This document shows, one piece after another, positions 20,377 through 31,989 of a stretch of DNA of 64,000 nt (the stretch's first letter is position 1; each line of letters opens with the position of its first letter). The DNA lies in assembly GCA_022497145.1 (NCBI GenBank), contig MU385987.1, positions 1 through 64,000 on the forward strand, read 5' to 3'. The notes beneath the pieces were generated by a model. The model ran no database searches, had not been told where the DNA came from, and was given only the letters and a program-made list of their open reading frames with translations. The translations under genes were made by a program, and so were the position numbers. Origin of the DNA: Rostrohypoxylon terebratum (Eukaryota; Ascomycota; Sordariomycetes; Xylariales; Hypoxylaceae).

Positions 20377-21974
20377 ATGTCTAAGACATACACCCTCGCC
20401 GAGGTTGGCAAGCACAACACGGAAGAATCGCTCTGGTTCGTCATCGACAGCAAAGTATACGACGTAACGGACTTCGTGGACGCGCACCCGGGCGGCGAAT
20501 CCGTGCTGCGACAGGTAGCCGGGAAAGACGCGACGGTTGCCTTCTACAACCTGCACCGACACGAGGTCCTGAGCAAGTACGAAGACCTATGCATAGGCAC
20601 GCTGGAAGGCGAGAAGCCGCAAGTCGTGACCCCGAAGCCGGGAGACCTGAGCTTGGTGCCGTACGCGGAACCGCTGTGGCTCTCACCCGTGTACAAGAGC
20701 CCGTATTACAACGAGAGCCATCGGCGGCTGCAGAAGGCCATGCGCGTGTTCACCGACACGTACGTGACACCGGAGGCGCAGCAGCGCGAGCTGGATGGGA
20801 AGAAGATTAGCCAGGAGCTTGTGGATCGCATGTCTGCTGTCGGCTTACTACACATGCGGCTCGGGCCGGGGAAACATCTGCACGGCGTGAACTTGCTGGA
20901 CGGCGCGGTGAAGGGCGAGGAGTTCGATTACTTCCACGACTTGATTATGTCGCAGGAGGGCGTGCGCGCGAACGCGCGAGGGTTCCAGGATGGGCAGTTG
21001 GCTGGGATGGTTATTGGGCTGCCGTGTGTGATGAACTACATGAAGGACCAGAAGCGCAAGAAGGCGATTATGGATGAGGTGTTCAGCGGCAAGAAATACA
21101 TGTGTTTGGCTATCACGGAAGCCTTTGCCGGATCCGATGTCGCGGGCCTGCGGACGACGGCCACGAAGACACCTGATGGCAAGCACTACATAGTCAACGG
21201 AACCAAGAAATGGATCACGAACGGCGTGTTCTCTGATTACTTCATTACGGGCGTGAAGACAGAGAAGGGTTTAAGCGTGCTGATCATCGAGCGCGGAGAG
21301 GGCGTCGAGACCAAGCCTATCAAGACTTCGTACTCGCCCGCCGCGGGTACTGCGTACATCACCTTCGACAACGTCAAGGTTCCAGTCGAGAATCTCCTTG
21401 GCGAGGAAAACAAAGGCATCTACGTAATCCTTAGCAACTTCAACCACGAGCGATGGACCATGGCCTGTGAGTTTCCACCCACCATCTCCCTTCCCCCCAT
21501 CCGTTGACCCTCGCTAACCCCCACGCAGGCGCCACAATCCGCCAATGCCGAACCATCGTCGAAGAATGTCTAAAGTGGTCGCACCAACGCCTAGTCTTCA
21601 ACAAGCGGTTAATCGAACAACCCGTGATCCGCCAAAAACTCGCAAAGATGATCGCGCTCGTCGAGTCCAACCAATCCTGGCTCGAGACCATAACCTACCA
21701 AATGTGCAACATGCCGTATAAGCAACAAGCGCAGCACCTGGGCGGCCCCATCGGCCTACTAAAGATGAGCATCACGCGCGCCGCCCACGAGATCGCCGAC
21801 GAGGCCGTCCAGATCTTCGGCGGTCGCGGCCTGACCCAGTCCGGCATGGGTCGCGTTGTCGAGATGTTCCACAGGACGTATAAGTTCGATGCCATCTTGG
21901 GCGGATCAGAGGAGGTTTTGGCTGACTTGGGTGTGCGCCAGGCTATGCGGCAGATGCCCAATGCTAAGCTATGA
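20377..21974 (+). CDS. Cytochrome b5-acyl-CoA dehydrogenase fusion
   Basis: Two exons (20377-21466, 21529-21974) give 511 residues. Residues 1 to about 80 form a cytochrome b5 domain with the heme-ligand motif DAHPGGESVL and a second candidate His in NLHRHEVL. The rest, from about residue 110, is an acyl-CoA dehydrogenase. It has CLAITEAFAGSDVAGLRTTA (substrate/flavin loop), NGTKKWITNG, VPVENLLGEENKG, an RQCRTIVEECLKW helix after the intron, and QIFGGRGLTQSGMGRVVEM near the end. It should desaturate an acyl-CoA with FAD while the attached b5 domain shuttles electrons. Fusions of this type are known in fungi. No peroxisomal C-terminal signal is seen (the end is NAKL). The 62-bp intron has a good branch site. 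The divergent aldehyde dehydrogenase neighbour suggests joint use in lipid or aldehyde breakdown (inference). Confidence 0.93.
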
Positions 21975-22522
21975 GCTAGGTTAAAATATGTATATTTAAG
22001 TACTGGGTACTTGCCTAGTACTTCAGTTGTTCGAAATTACAATCGGTCCGGAAACGGGACTCTGCAGGAAGCTTTTGTATGTTTATTGTATGTCTCGGCT
22101 GGGTACATATGCTGTATTACCGGAGTATGTTGGGGCAGTGCCATAGCATAAGCCACGGAGTAAGGGTCAATACTCGAGTTTGCAAACCAAAGTTACCAAG
22201 ATTCATACCTGATATGGCCTCCAAATATTAAATGAATTATGACAATATGACGAGGCACCGAGCTAACTGTCTATCACATGTATATTTGACTTAGCAAAAG
22301 GGCATTTTTGGGAACAGGCGCATAATTTCTTTCCCACGTCTTAGCATTGCCCCTTCAAAAATCTTAGACCTGTCCGAAAAAAAAAGTCGACCCTGAATGA
22401 CCAGCTCGAATTAGTAGAAGCATACTTGCCTCCTATCATCATCAAACTCTATACTCATTTCCAGGATTGTATACAAAACCGTTAGCGATGTCCTAAACTG
22501 ACAATTTCCCATTTAATAGCGA
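21975..22522. other. Convergent spacer
   Basis: A 3'-to-3' spacer between the acyl-CoA dehydrogenase (plus) and the MFS gene (minus). It is AT-rich in parts, with no gene or strong element seen. Confidence 0.5.
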
Positions 22523-24907
22523 TCAAGGCTGGAAACCCTGCGTGAGCATTTGATGTGTCATGATCTGCCGGTTCACGAGGGGTAGACGCCGACGCCCACC
22601 AAGTTGCCTCGGAATTTGAGGAGGAGCATGCTGCTGGCTATTTTGGTTACTGCTCGTCTTAGTAGTGGGCGTGTTTGTCTGATTATTGCGACTCTCTGGC
22701 ATCCCACTCAGTACGACGTCATTGAAGTAGCGGGCCGGATCACCCATTTGGCTACGGGGTTGATTGTGGAGTTTGCTCGTGCCGCATTCTTCGCAGACAA
22801 CCCAGACTACTCGTTCCGATGGACCGTGCCCGCGTCGAATAGTCGTCCTTGCCGTGCCAGCGCTATTCAAAGCTTCGGCACTCCTGCGTGATGACTGTGA
22901 TGATACTGAGGGGGCTGTTGTGTGTTGCATTCCGCCTATTGCCGATGTGGCTGGTGTATCGACTGGCGACCAACGCTTGCTCGGACGATTTCCATCATCG
23001 TTTCGAATACTTCGACGAGGATCAAGATGGTGCTGCGAAGGGGCCGGCGAATTTGGCCGAATCTCTTCTTCCTTCTGGTGTGGTAACTCTTGCCTCGAAG
23101 AGCCCTGTCTGCCAATATGAATAAAGGGCACAAGAGAAAGCGAAATTCCAGCAAATGCCGCCGTTGTTATGAAGGTATTATTATATGGTGTCTCCGGGCT
23201 GTCTCCTAGCCGCACTTCATCGTACGAGGACCAGATTGCTGTAGTAATACCCATTCCCAGCGGGACCCCGAGACGGCTTGTTGTCTGGAGAACCGAAGCT
23301 CCGATGGAATGATGTTTGAGAGGAAGAGATGATAAGATATACAGCTATGTGTGATTTCGTTAGTTATATATGTCTCGTTTTTCGATCGAGGTCCCGTGTA
23401 GAATTACTTACCGACCCAACATTCATAGTCCAATCCATCCCAATAGTACTCATCATGACCGAGGGAAATATCCAAGCTAGGTAATTACTTCCTGCGTGCA
23501 AAAACATGAGAAGCATATTGCTTGTAACGAGAGCACCAGCTGCTACACCCAAAAGCACCGTGCCTGGGACCTTGTGCATAATCAAGCCGACGAGAGGACT
23601 GAATAATAAACCCACAAGAGCCTGTGGCAGCAACCTCACGGCAACCTCGAATGGTAGAAGACCTTGAAGGTCCTGCATAAATAATGACACCCAAAATAGT
23701 TGTGAGTAAAAGGACATGGAAGCTCCTAGTGTGGATACCATCATCTGCATCTCACATCAGTCGCATTCCTCGAGTTGGTAGAATTATTTAATATGAAAAT
23801 CTTACCAAAGTTATCGTCAAGTTTTCCCAAATGGGCGATGGGACCATTGGCTTCTGCGTGACCTTCTCCCAAAGAATAAAGCATCCAAGAGACAACACAC
23901 CCAATGTCAGAAGGAGGATGACTGTCGGTGTCTTCCATGGTTCTGGGCCCTGTGGTCCAATCGTCAAGGCAACAGCAAAGAGCACAAGACCTAAGACTAG
24001 GAGAAATAATCCAACCCAGTCGAATTCCAGAAAAGGAGATTTTCTCTTAGGGGGTTCGATCGCAAGTAGGGGGGAAACTTCTGTCTCGGCAATAATGGGC
24101 ACCTCATCCGTCTCTTGGACTGATTCGGGTTGCTGGATACTTGGAATAAAGAAGAATGCGAGCGCACATATAGCCGCATACAATATAGCCAATGCTATGA
24201 ATGGAGCTTTCCAACTGAATTGGAGAGCTAAGGCGCCCGAACCGAGGCCACCGATTATTGTCGCCGCCGGCGTACCCATCAAGAAAGAAGAGAAGACCAG
24301 ATTCTTACGAAGGCATGGTTCAGGGTATACAAGACTCAGAATTCCGACAGCGATTGGAACATTAGCTGCGCAAGCGATACCAGTGAGACCAGATATGACA
24401 TCAAGCACAATGCCATTCGGTGAAAGAGATGTCGATGACGCGAGAAAACAGAAAGCTGCCAAGCTAGTGAGGAGAAGGGCCTTCCGGGGCAGAAATGCAC
24501 ATGTATCGGCAATGTGTCCGAAAGGAAGCAAGAATGCGCCGGTTGTCAGGCTGCGAATTGGTGAGTCAATCTTCACTTAATATTCATTTATAGCCGTAAT
24601 ACCCTGAACTTGCCGTAGCCCATGCAATCTGAGCTGGTGTCATCTCCAATGCTTCCGATATAGATCCGGCCACGACCACCACAGATCGTTGAAGGAAGAC
24701 GGGAGTAGCTGCGGCAAAGGCAATCAGAGCAACGAATACACATTCCCTAATGGCACCTTTTAAGCATTCAGGCCGACCTCCGGCGGGTAAAGGGGCTTGA
24801 GCATGTTTGTCCCTCTCATCGTCGTCTAAACGAATTTCATGTAGGTCGTCGGGTGATGTCGACTGCGATTCGGGTCCGAAGATCCACATGTCCTTTTCCA
24901 TAGGCAT
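22523..24907 (-). CDS. MFS transporter with long hydrophilic C-terminal tail
   Basis: Four exons (24603-24907, 23806-24550, 23412-23750, 22523-23344) give 736 residues. The start is the ATG at 24907; the frame above it offers only a TTG. A charged N-terminal tail is followed by a major-facilitator core. IAWATASSGLTTGAFLLPFG (rebuilt across intron 1), FGHIADTCAF and the later FSWKAPFIALAILYA resemble fungal drug:H+ antiporters with 14 membrane segments. The membrane core ends near SLVPFIHIG. About 220 polar residues then follow, rich in Ser, Pro, Gln and Asn, including WVVCEECGTSKLHN. Typical relatives end soon after the last helix. Likely substrates are small toxic or secondary compounds, as in this superfamily, but they cannot be read from sequence. 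The gene stands head-to-head with the 8-cysteine secreted protein, 614 bp away. Confidence 0.88.
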
Positions 24908-25521
24908 TTTCAAGCGAAGCGAGGGTATAACCAACGAAACGAAGGATCGACGAAAACAAGAAAATAAAGCAGTATACGGTGCGGTAGCGAAAGAAACGTT
25001 TCAATGAGCGATATGAAGTTAAATACCTCTCAGGAAAACGAGACGAAATCAATGGAGGTTCTCTTGTCTGAGAGTTAAACGAGAGTCAAGGAGAATAAGA
25101 GTTTGGCAAGCCAGCGCCTTCGGCACCGGCTCCTACCCCAATATTTACGCTCGAAGAGCACCTGGGGCCTGAAAATATTTCATGGGGAAGCGCAGTCTTA
25201 ACCTCAAATATCAGAGAAGGTGCAGTTCCGCTTATATGGTTACAGCAGCGCACCTGGTCCCCCAGTGCTCGGAAAGACCGATGGCAGCGGGATATATCTG
25301 TGTGACGTACAGATGTACTTCGCACCATACGGCAACCTTGAATTCATGTCTTCTAGAAAGGAAAAAAAAAAAGTACTAAACTTCCAAGACTCTCACTATC
25401 TCAAGCTGAAAGACGTATTCGCAACGGTCAGCAACTCGCGATTGGGTTATCTAGAAGAACACTCGTTTCACAACCAAGCGCCACTTCGTGTAATATCGAA
25501 CCAAAGAACTCATCAACTAAG
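24908..25521. other. Divergent promoter region
   Basis: Shared upstream DNA of the MFS gene (minus) and the cysteine-rich secreted protein (plus). A frame at 25220-25567 overlaps the signal-peptide exon in another phase and is not called. Nothing else is supported. Confidence 0.5.
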
Positions 25522-25931
25522 ATGGTTTCTCTCGCTTTATCGAGTCTCATCGTCGTCCAGGCCCTGAACAGCGTCGCGTTCTCAAGGCGAATGTTCACAG
25601 TCACAGAGCCACTGTTTCCCAACGTCACTGACTTCGGCAATGTCACTAAACGAGGCAATTTCACCACCGAAAAGTTCGACGTGAATACCCAGTGTGTCCC
25701 ATTCGAAGATCCACATTGCTGTGTTGACTTTCCTGTCTGCCAGTGCCGGAACGGTATGGTCTCAGGCATTCGGAAAACTTCATGATATCGAGTACTAATG
25801 GATTCCTAACTGTAGGGACCTTCTTCAATGTGAACCCCAAAAGCCTCAATGGAACCAATCTCTTTTGCACGCCACCCGGTAATGTGACCTTCGGGCAAGC
25901 TGTTAGCGGTATCCCGGGATGGTGCTGTTAA
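25522..25931 (+). CDS. Small secreted cysteine-rich protein
   Basis: Two exons (25522-25753, 25816-25931) give 115 residues. A signal peptide is likely at residues 1 to about 20 (MVSLALSSLIVVQALNSVAF). The mature part has eight cysteines, in QC, HCC, VC, QC, FC and a final WCC, which fits four disulfides. It also carries several N-glycosylation sequons (NVT, NFT, NGT). The intron falls inside the Cys-rich part and its removal joins QCRNG to TFFNVNP, keeping the frame to the stop after GWCC. No named family is recognised. Small size, signal peptide and an even cysteine count are features shared by fungal secreted effectors and cell-wall proteins, so it can only be called a candidate. It lies head-to-head with the MFS gene. 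Confidence 0.75.
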
Positions 25932-26187
25932 ATCTGAATGATATGATATGGCTCTGTTCTTTGGGAGGATGGTCTGGAATTGCGTTCGTTGGTCTCTATG
26001 ATTTGTCTAGAGGATGCGCTGTACGCGCCTTTCATCGATACCACTGTACATGAATAGATTTAGCAATCTTCATATCAAGAAATAACACTATACCTAGTAT
26101 GATGCAATATTAATAACCGACCACTTTCTAGATCTATCGAGTAATACAAATAGTATACAGTAGAGTTGGGTGGTCTCAATCCTCTTA

Positions 26188-27495
26188 TTAGGGAGATAAC
26201 GTGGCGTTTCCTTTCCGTCGCAAGGCCACGAAGTACGACTCCTTCGATTCCTAAGTAACAAGTCAGCACCGAAGTTAAAAATCCGCGCTATTCATATACA
26301 TACCTTTCTTGACGCTTCTGGTTTCTCGCGATGAACTTGCGCAAACATTTTCCTAAGTTTCAACTCGAGACTCTTGTCTTCGGCACCCTGGTAAAATTTA
26401 CAGACGAAGTGGCCGCCGGATTTCAATGTGTCGCTCGCGAACTGCAAGGCCGCAAGGCATAGGTCCTGGATATTTTCATGTGAGTATACAAGCTGCCATT
26501 CCAGATAGGGAGATGAACGTCACCTTACCATACTACCTGCGTGGTCTCGGAAGTTGTTGCCGCTGGTGTTCATCATCCTACGAAACGGGTCACTAAATGT
26601 CCTGCTATAAGGAGCATTCACTCGTTCCCAGGGGGCTGACATGTCGCTTAGAACTACCTGCTAAATAGTCAACATCTCCAAGTTTAAAACCGCCTCAATA
26701 AAACGCATCAAACGGTCGAGGAAATGCGCACATCTACAAGTCTTCCGTCGTTCTCCGGATTTGCTGACTCAACTGATTCTGCACGTTCCGCATCGATATA
26801 GCTCTGTCGCTCGGTAATCATGATTTCTCCTTCCTTCGATGGCTCTAAGATAGGAACGGACGAATTCCGGGGTTGTGCGAACTCAACCAAGTAATCCTTC
26901 ACGAGTTGTTGGACACCTGGACTTAGGAAGTTGCCTTGGATGGTCGATACACCTTTAGGCGGCTGCGCCGGGATGATATCGATCCCGATAACACGTCCAT
27001 TTGGCTTTGTACGTTCAACGACGACCTAAAGTGAATGAGCAACGAAAGGAGTGGAGAAATACTGTGATCGTACCTGAGACCAGCTCCCGGGTGCATATCC
27101 CTACATTACTTAGCGTCGCAAGTCACTGACGATTAGAGTACATACCAAATCAATCACTGTCTGTCCTCTCTTGAACAATCTGTACTTTGAGTCTAGCTAG
27201 ATATTCGCCGCAAGCTTAGTTGGTGTTGCTTTCTATTCAACCAATTACTCACCTCCAGTAATTTGAATGCAGCCCGACTCTTAAGATTATGCACCCTGGC
27301 TTCCTTTGCATGGTAGTCGCTCCCTTGCCGCTGTTTCCATCTTGAGCTGGATGAAGACCACCGTGCACTTCCCACTGCGATGGGGGCAATATGGTTCCAT
27401 ACATGGCTGCCATATGTTGGAATTGCTACCGCTAAAGCGGTAGACTTTATGAGGCTTCCATTACAAGGCGCCGCTATTCTTGCCAACGCCTTCAT
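26188..27495 (-). CDS. MRM2: Mitochondrial rRNA 2'-O-methyltransferase (FtsJ/Mrm2 family)
   Basis: Seven exons (27253-27495, 27146-27196, 27074-27100, 26732-27025, 26529-26660, 26304-26465, 26188-26250) give 323 residues. The catalytic tetrad of RrmJ/FtsJ enzymes is visible: Lys in SRAAFKLLE, Asp in VVLSDMSAPWE, Lys in GHFVCKFYQG and Glu in ESKESYFVALRRKG. The SAM loop is VIDLGYAPGSWSQV, assembled from three exons. The N-terminus is basic and Ser-rich (WSSSSSRWKQRQG), fitting a mitochondrial presequence. Yeast Mrm2 methylates a uridine in the A-loop of the large mitochondrial rRNA. An insert of about 60 residues, acidic and Ser/Glu-rich, sits before the catalytic Asp. The donor after exon 4 (GAT|GTGCGC) is weak, and a second donor two codons upstream is possible. 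Confidence 0.93.
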
Positions 27496-28271
27496 AAATG
27501 CTGTAGAAGACTGAGGGATGGCGACCGTGCACTATCCCATGTCTAAATTGCGACGACGAATATGACGAAGATCTCGGATGATTAAAAAATTCAGCTTAGT
27601 CACCGAATCGGAAGATTAAATTTCGTATTAATCGACTATCCGGCGGATGACATAAGCATCTATGACATCAGAAATCTCATAACCGGAATAGTCCAATAGC
27701 GCAAGTGAGTACTACATATTAATAAGGAATATCCCTTCATTTTGTACCACACATTCCGAGGTTGAACGTCAACATCTTTGAAAGCTTCATTGTTTTTAGG
27801 TCCACATATAAAATCTACTATTGCTGTTCGTGAAGAATTTCATAGGTTGTAAATCCTCCATATAGGTAATATCACCTTTAGAAAGTCTGGATAAACATCA
27901 TATTAGACACTTCGGCTTTCCCGGAAGCCCAACACTACTAAACTGTGCCAACACACATGAGATGCATGATGCACAAAGACGGACCCAAGATTCTAGAAAG
28001 CGTACCTTTCTCGTAGACGATATTTTGACACCGTCCTCGCATGCCTGCTCTATTACCTGCCTACCTAAGCGCGGTATGGATATTATGGCGAGTATTAGCG
28101 CTTACCTACCCCGGCTGCCCGGATCCTAGCTAGGCCCCGAAATCCGTGAGGCCAAGTGCTATATCCATGGATGAAAAAAAACATCCATATAAACCTCTCT
28201 TCGCTCCGAGACAATCTCTAGCAGAGCATCTAATGTTCTTACCTAGAACGTAGTCTAAGATATTCGCGAAC
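27496..28271. other. Divergent promoter region
   Basis: Upstream DNA of MRM2 (minus) and of the membrane-protein gene (plus). It is AT-rich, with no gene supported and no clear element. Confidence 0.5.
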
Positions 28272-29517
28272 ATGGCTCAACCTAAGGCCGTAACCCTATC
28301 TTTCACCGGGCGCCCTCTCAATGCCCTCTTCCTCCTCGCCTTTAGCTCCTCCGCGGCGCTGTTCACGTATCTGATGCGCGTGGACACGGTTGCCAATAAT
28401 ATACCGTCTAACTTTCAAGCGGTGATCGAAACTGCTACGCTCGAGAATGGGACACCACTTGTGACGCAGTACACGGGCATCACGGTCGTAGACGAGCTAG
28501 CTAAGATCCTAGTCACGGCCTTTCTCGCCGGGACCGCAGGATGGGACGTCGGTGTCAAAGCCCAGCAGGCCTACTTCCTGCTGAATTGGTTTCCGGTGGT
28601 TGTTATATGGGCCGTTGAGTCGAGTAGAACAAGGAATTCCGGGAGGCTTGTCAGCTTGTGAGTGTTTATCTATTTTTTTTTAAAAAAAAATAATAGAATC
28701 CCGGACTCAGTCTTGATCATGAAGTTTAATTGGATTGGACTGACGAGTACGCAATAGCGCGGCGCTCTTTGGTCTCCTCTACCAAATCATTGGCGCTGCC
28801 GTAATCGCGCCTGTCTACTATGCGGCGTACGTTTTCACCTCTAGAGGAGAAACGTACTACCAGCAAGGCCGCTCAGTCCCCCTCGGCTACGCGCGGGCTC
28901 TCCTCCCAGCCGTCGTGCTAGGCTACTTCATCCCAACCGTAGCCCTATTCTACGGCACCTGGGATATCCAAACCGTGCAATACCTAACAGCCTTCTGGCA
29001 GCCCTCCCCGATCTACGTCAGCGCTCTCCTCGTGCTCTTCTCCTTCTTCACCTCACCCTCATCCACAACCGCCACGACGAAGAACCACGACATCAAGCAT
29101 CTGAAGCTTGTCTATCTCCTCGCAGGCCTCGTATCAGGCTTCTCCCACCTCAGCACCGCTTACCTGTCCCTCACATCAGACGACCCGCTACTCTCACTAA
29201 GCTACATATTCCTGCCCAACAGAGCGACGTGGAGAGATAGCACGGCCCTCGGACTGCACTATATCTTCCAGGTCGATTTCTTCGGAGCGTTCGGGTCTGG
29301 GCTTTTCTGGAGCTGGCTTCTCACGTACGACGTTCTGCGAATTGAAGGCAGGCCCCGTGCGTCCAGTCTCATCCAAGCGGTTCTTGGCATTGGCATCACC
29401 ACGTTGGTGGCTGGTCCGGGGTCTGCTATAATGATGGTGTATTCCTGGAGGGAAAGCCGGCTCGCGAAGATCGAGGATCGCATCGAAGAAAATGGCAAGA
29501 AGCCCAAAGCTGCGTAG
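28272..29517 (+). CDS. Polytopic membrane protein of unknown role
   Basis: Two exons (28272-28657, 28758-29517) give 381 residues. The intron removal joins VSF to AALFGLLYQIIGAA, keeping a hydrophobic run. I count about seven to eight hydrophobic segments, such as LNALFLLAFSSSAALFTYL, ALLPAVVLGYFIPTVALFYG, YVSALLVLFSFF and GLFWSWLLTYDVL, and a polar tail rich in Lys and Glu. The block LGYARALLPAVVLGYFIP with a downstream FWQPSPIYVS recalls integral membrane proteins seen beside fungal terpenoid and indole-diterpene genes (AtmA/PaxA-like), but this is a memory-based guess. No signal peptide or catalytic motif is recognised. It could equally be a general fungal membrane protein. Note a T8A8 hairpin tract inside the intron. 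Confidence 0.75.
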
Positions 29518-29863
29518 AATATCTTAAGCCTAGACCAATTCAAGTGCTAATAATGAAATGCGATCTCAATTGTGTGGCCTTGCTGTTGTAGTTAGGAATC
29601 ACATCTTGACATCAAACTTTGCAAGAGCAGCATCACCATTCTCAATCTAAAATCTGCCTTAAAATGTGATATGGCCTCTTGTAAGGCAATCATATTCATA
29701 TTCTCACATAGCCAATGCAACCGGATACCTAATCCGACAACCCATTCCTAAACGCCGTATTATGAAGCAAGTAATCAATAACGCCAATAAATGCATGCAT
29801 GCTCCGATCCCTCCGTTCCTAGTGCAAAAACCCCGCCGTTCTGATAGACCCCGGATCCGTATT
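29518..29863. other. Convergent spacer
   Basis: A 3'-to-3' spacer between the membrane-protein gene (plus) and the coiled-coil gene (minus). No feature is seen. Confidence 0.5.
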
Positions 29864-31989
29864 TCATGCCAGGAAACTAGCGCCGACACCTCTACGATCC
29901 CGCTTCAGAGGCGAGAAGGAAGCTGAGCCGGCAAACGCACTCTTCTGTACGTTGAGGACGGCCTTCCCCAGTGCTCTCTTTCCACCCAGCTGCACCTTGA
30001 CCGGCTTCCTAGCCGGTGGTGCTTCACCCTCCTCTTCATCGAATAGGGTCTTGGTAGAGCCTAGGACCTTGCGCTTCTTCTTCTTTGGTTGATCGCCTTT
30101 TGGTTGATCACTGTTGTTGCCGGATGCAGTGCTATCATCGTGCGGAAGACCGATACTGAACTTAACAGTTGTTGTCTTCTCTGCGGGTTCTGTGACTTCA
30201 TCCTGCTTCTCTCGGTTCTTGTTGTCTTTCTCTACAACCTTGTCCAGACTGCTCTTGGTCTTGAGGGATTTTTTCAGAATGGGCTGTGCATTCTTCTTGG
30301 CCGACGGTGCTTCGCCAAGAACTTTCTTGGGTCGACCGCGAGATTTAGAGGCTGCCTTGGGCTTCTCACCCTCGGCTGGGGCAGTAGAGGTCGGTTCATT
30401 CTGGGCGATCTCTTCTGCTGGGGCTTCGATCTCTGTCTCTACCTCTGGCGCAGTTGTCGTAGGCTCGGCAACTTCGGTTTCTGGTACAGCAACTGAATCA
30501 TTGGTCGTTCCTTCGTCAGTCTTGGGTGTGTCTTCCATGATGCTCTTGGTGCGGTTTAGGAAGGGTGTGATGGAGAACATTGACTTTTCACCCGGGAGCG
30601 TAGGCTCTAGACCTCGCTTCTTAAGCACACGTCGTCCCTTGCCATCATCAGCTCCGGGGGTTTGAATTTCGATTTGTGCGAAATCATCTGCGCCCATATC
30701 CTGCGTTTTCCTCTTGCGGAAGACCTGGGATCGACCATCGAGTTTCGTAGTGTCGTCCACGGCTGAAGAGCGAGACTGTTGAGCCTTCTTAAGGTCTGCT
30801 TGACACTGCTTCAGTTGTTCCTGTGTTTCGCGTAGTTTTGTCTTCAACTTCTCGATCTTTTTCTCGAAATGGTCATTTTGCGCATAAGCTTCGTTGATCG
30901 TAGCTTGGCTCTCGTGGCGAATCTTTGCATTTTCTTTCCGTTGAGCCTCTAGCTTTGTTTCCAGTTCAGAGACCTGCGCGCGTAGCTCGTCCTCTGCCTC
31001 GCCCTTCGAGTTATTCTTCTGAGACTTCTTCGCGGCGAGTTTGGCGGACTGGAGCTCGCCTTCCAACCGCTCCTTGTCATCCTGTTCTTGCCGTAATTGT
31101 CTCTGGGCTTCCTGTAATTTCTTTCGGAGATCGGCTTCCACTTCTCGATTACTGTCTTTATCTTGCAGCGCGAATTGATGGGTTCGCTTTTCTTGTTCAA
31201 GCTGATCCTCGAGTCGTTCACGTTCTGTCTTCTCCGCAGTCAATTTCTTCTCGACCTCGCGCAAGTTTTTTCGCAATTCATCTTCGACCCGGTCATTGCT
31301 CTCGCGCTTCTGCATAGCTCGCTTAGTTGCCTTCTTTTCGTTGGCAAGCTCGACTTCCAAAGTGTTAACCTGACGTTCTAAGGCTAGTTTCTCTGCTAGC
31401 GTTGCTTGTTGTTGATTCACTTGTGATCGTAGATGCTCGATCTCGGGTTTCAGGACAGCCAATTCGCGACTGAGAGACAGCTTCTCGGCAAGCAGATTGG
31501 TGGAATCCTGAGTTGCGTTGTTCATGGCTTGGAGCTCGGCCTGAAACATACAATCAATACGAGAATTCAACCAGGTGATTCAGCTAATCAATACATGCGT
31601 ACCTTCAAGTTTGTGTATTCTCGCTCCTGTTTTCGCAATTGCTGTTCCTGAAGGCGAATTACGTCCATCTTGGCCTCGATCTGGGCACTCAGGTCATGAC
31701 ATCGAGCTGTGAGCTTGTTGTTTGCATCGTTATTCTGGGCTATTTGGTCGCGTAGGGACGTGTTCTCGTCCCGTAACATGAGAATTCGAACTCTCAATCG
31801 GCGCACGTCTTCATCCTTGATCAGGATATTGGTGTTACTAGTATTCATCTGATGCTTCAATTCGAGATCATGCAACAGATCTTTCCTCTATTCCCAATTA
31901 CGATTACAATGGTCAGCTATACTTCGGGACGTGGTTGGCGGAGATAGTACCTTTTCTACGTCCATGTTTACTTGAATTTCGCGGCCCAT
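29864..31989 (-). CDS. Coiled-coil AT-hook protein, probably chromatin or spindle linked
   Basis: Three exons (31951-31989, 31603-31887, 29864-31540) give 666 residues. Exon 1 codes only 13 residues. Residues about 20-380 are almost entirely heptad-rich coiled coil (for example EIEHLRSQVNQQQATLAEKL and KKLTAEKTERERLEDQLEQ). The C-terminal third is disordered. It holds FSITPFLNRTKSI, an AT-hook-like basic core (KSRGRPKKVLG), several KKxKRK-type basic clusters and a conserved-looking end, FSPLKRDRRGVGASFLA. This layout, a long dimerising rod followed by a DNA-binding tail, is seen in kinetochore, cohesin-site and spindle-pole proteins. I cannot name the family with confidence. Nuclear location is likely from the basic clusters. 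All three junctions keep phase 0. Confidence 0.85.
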
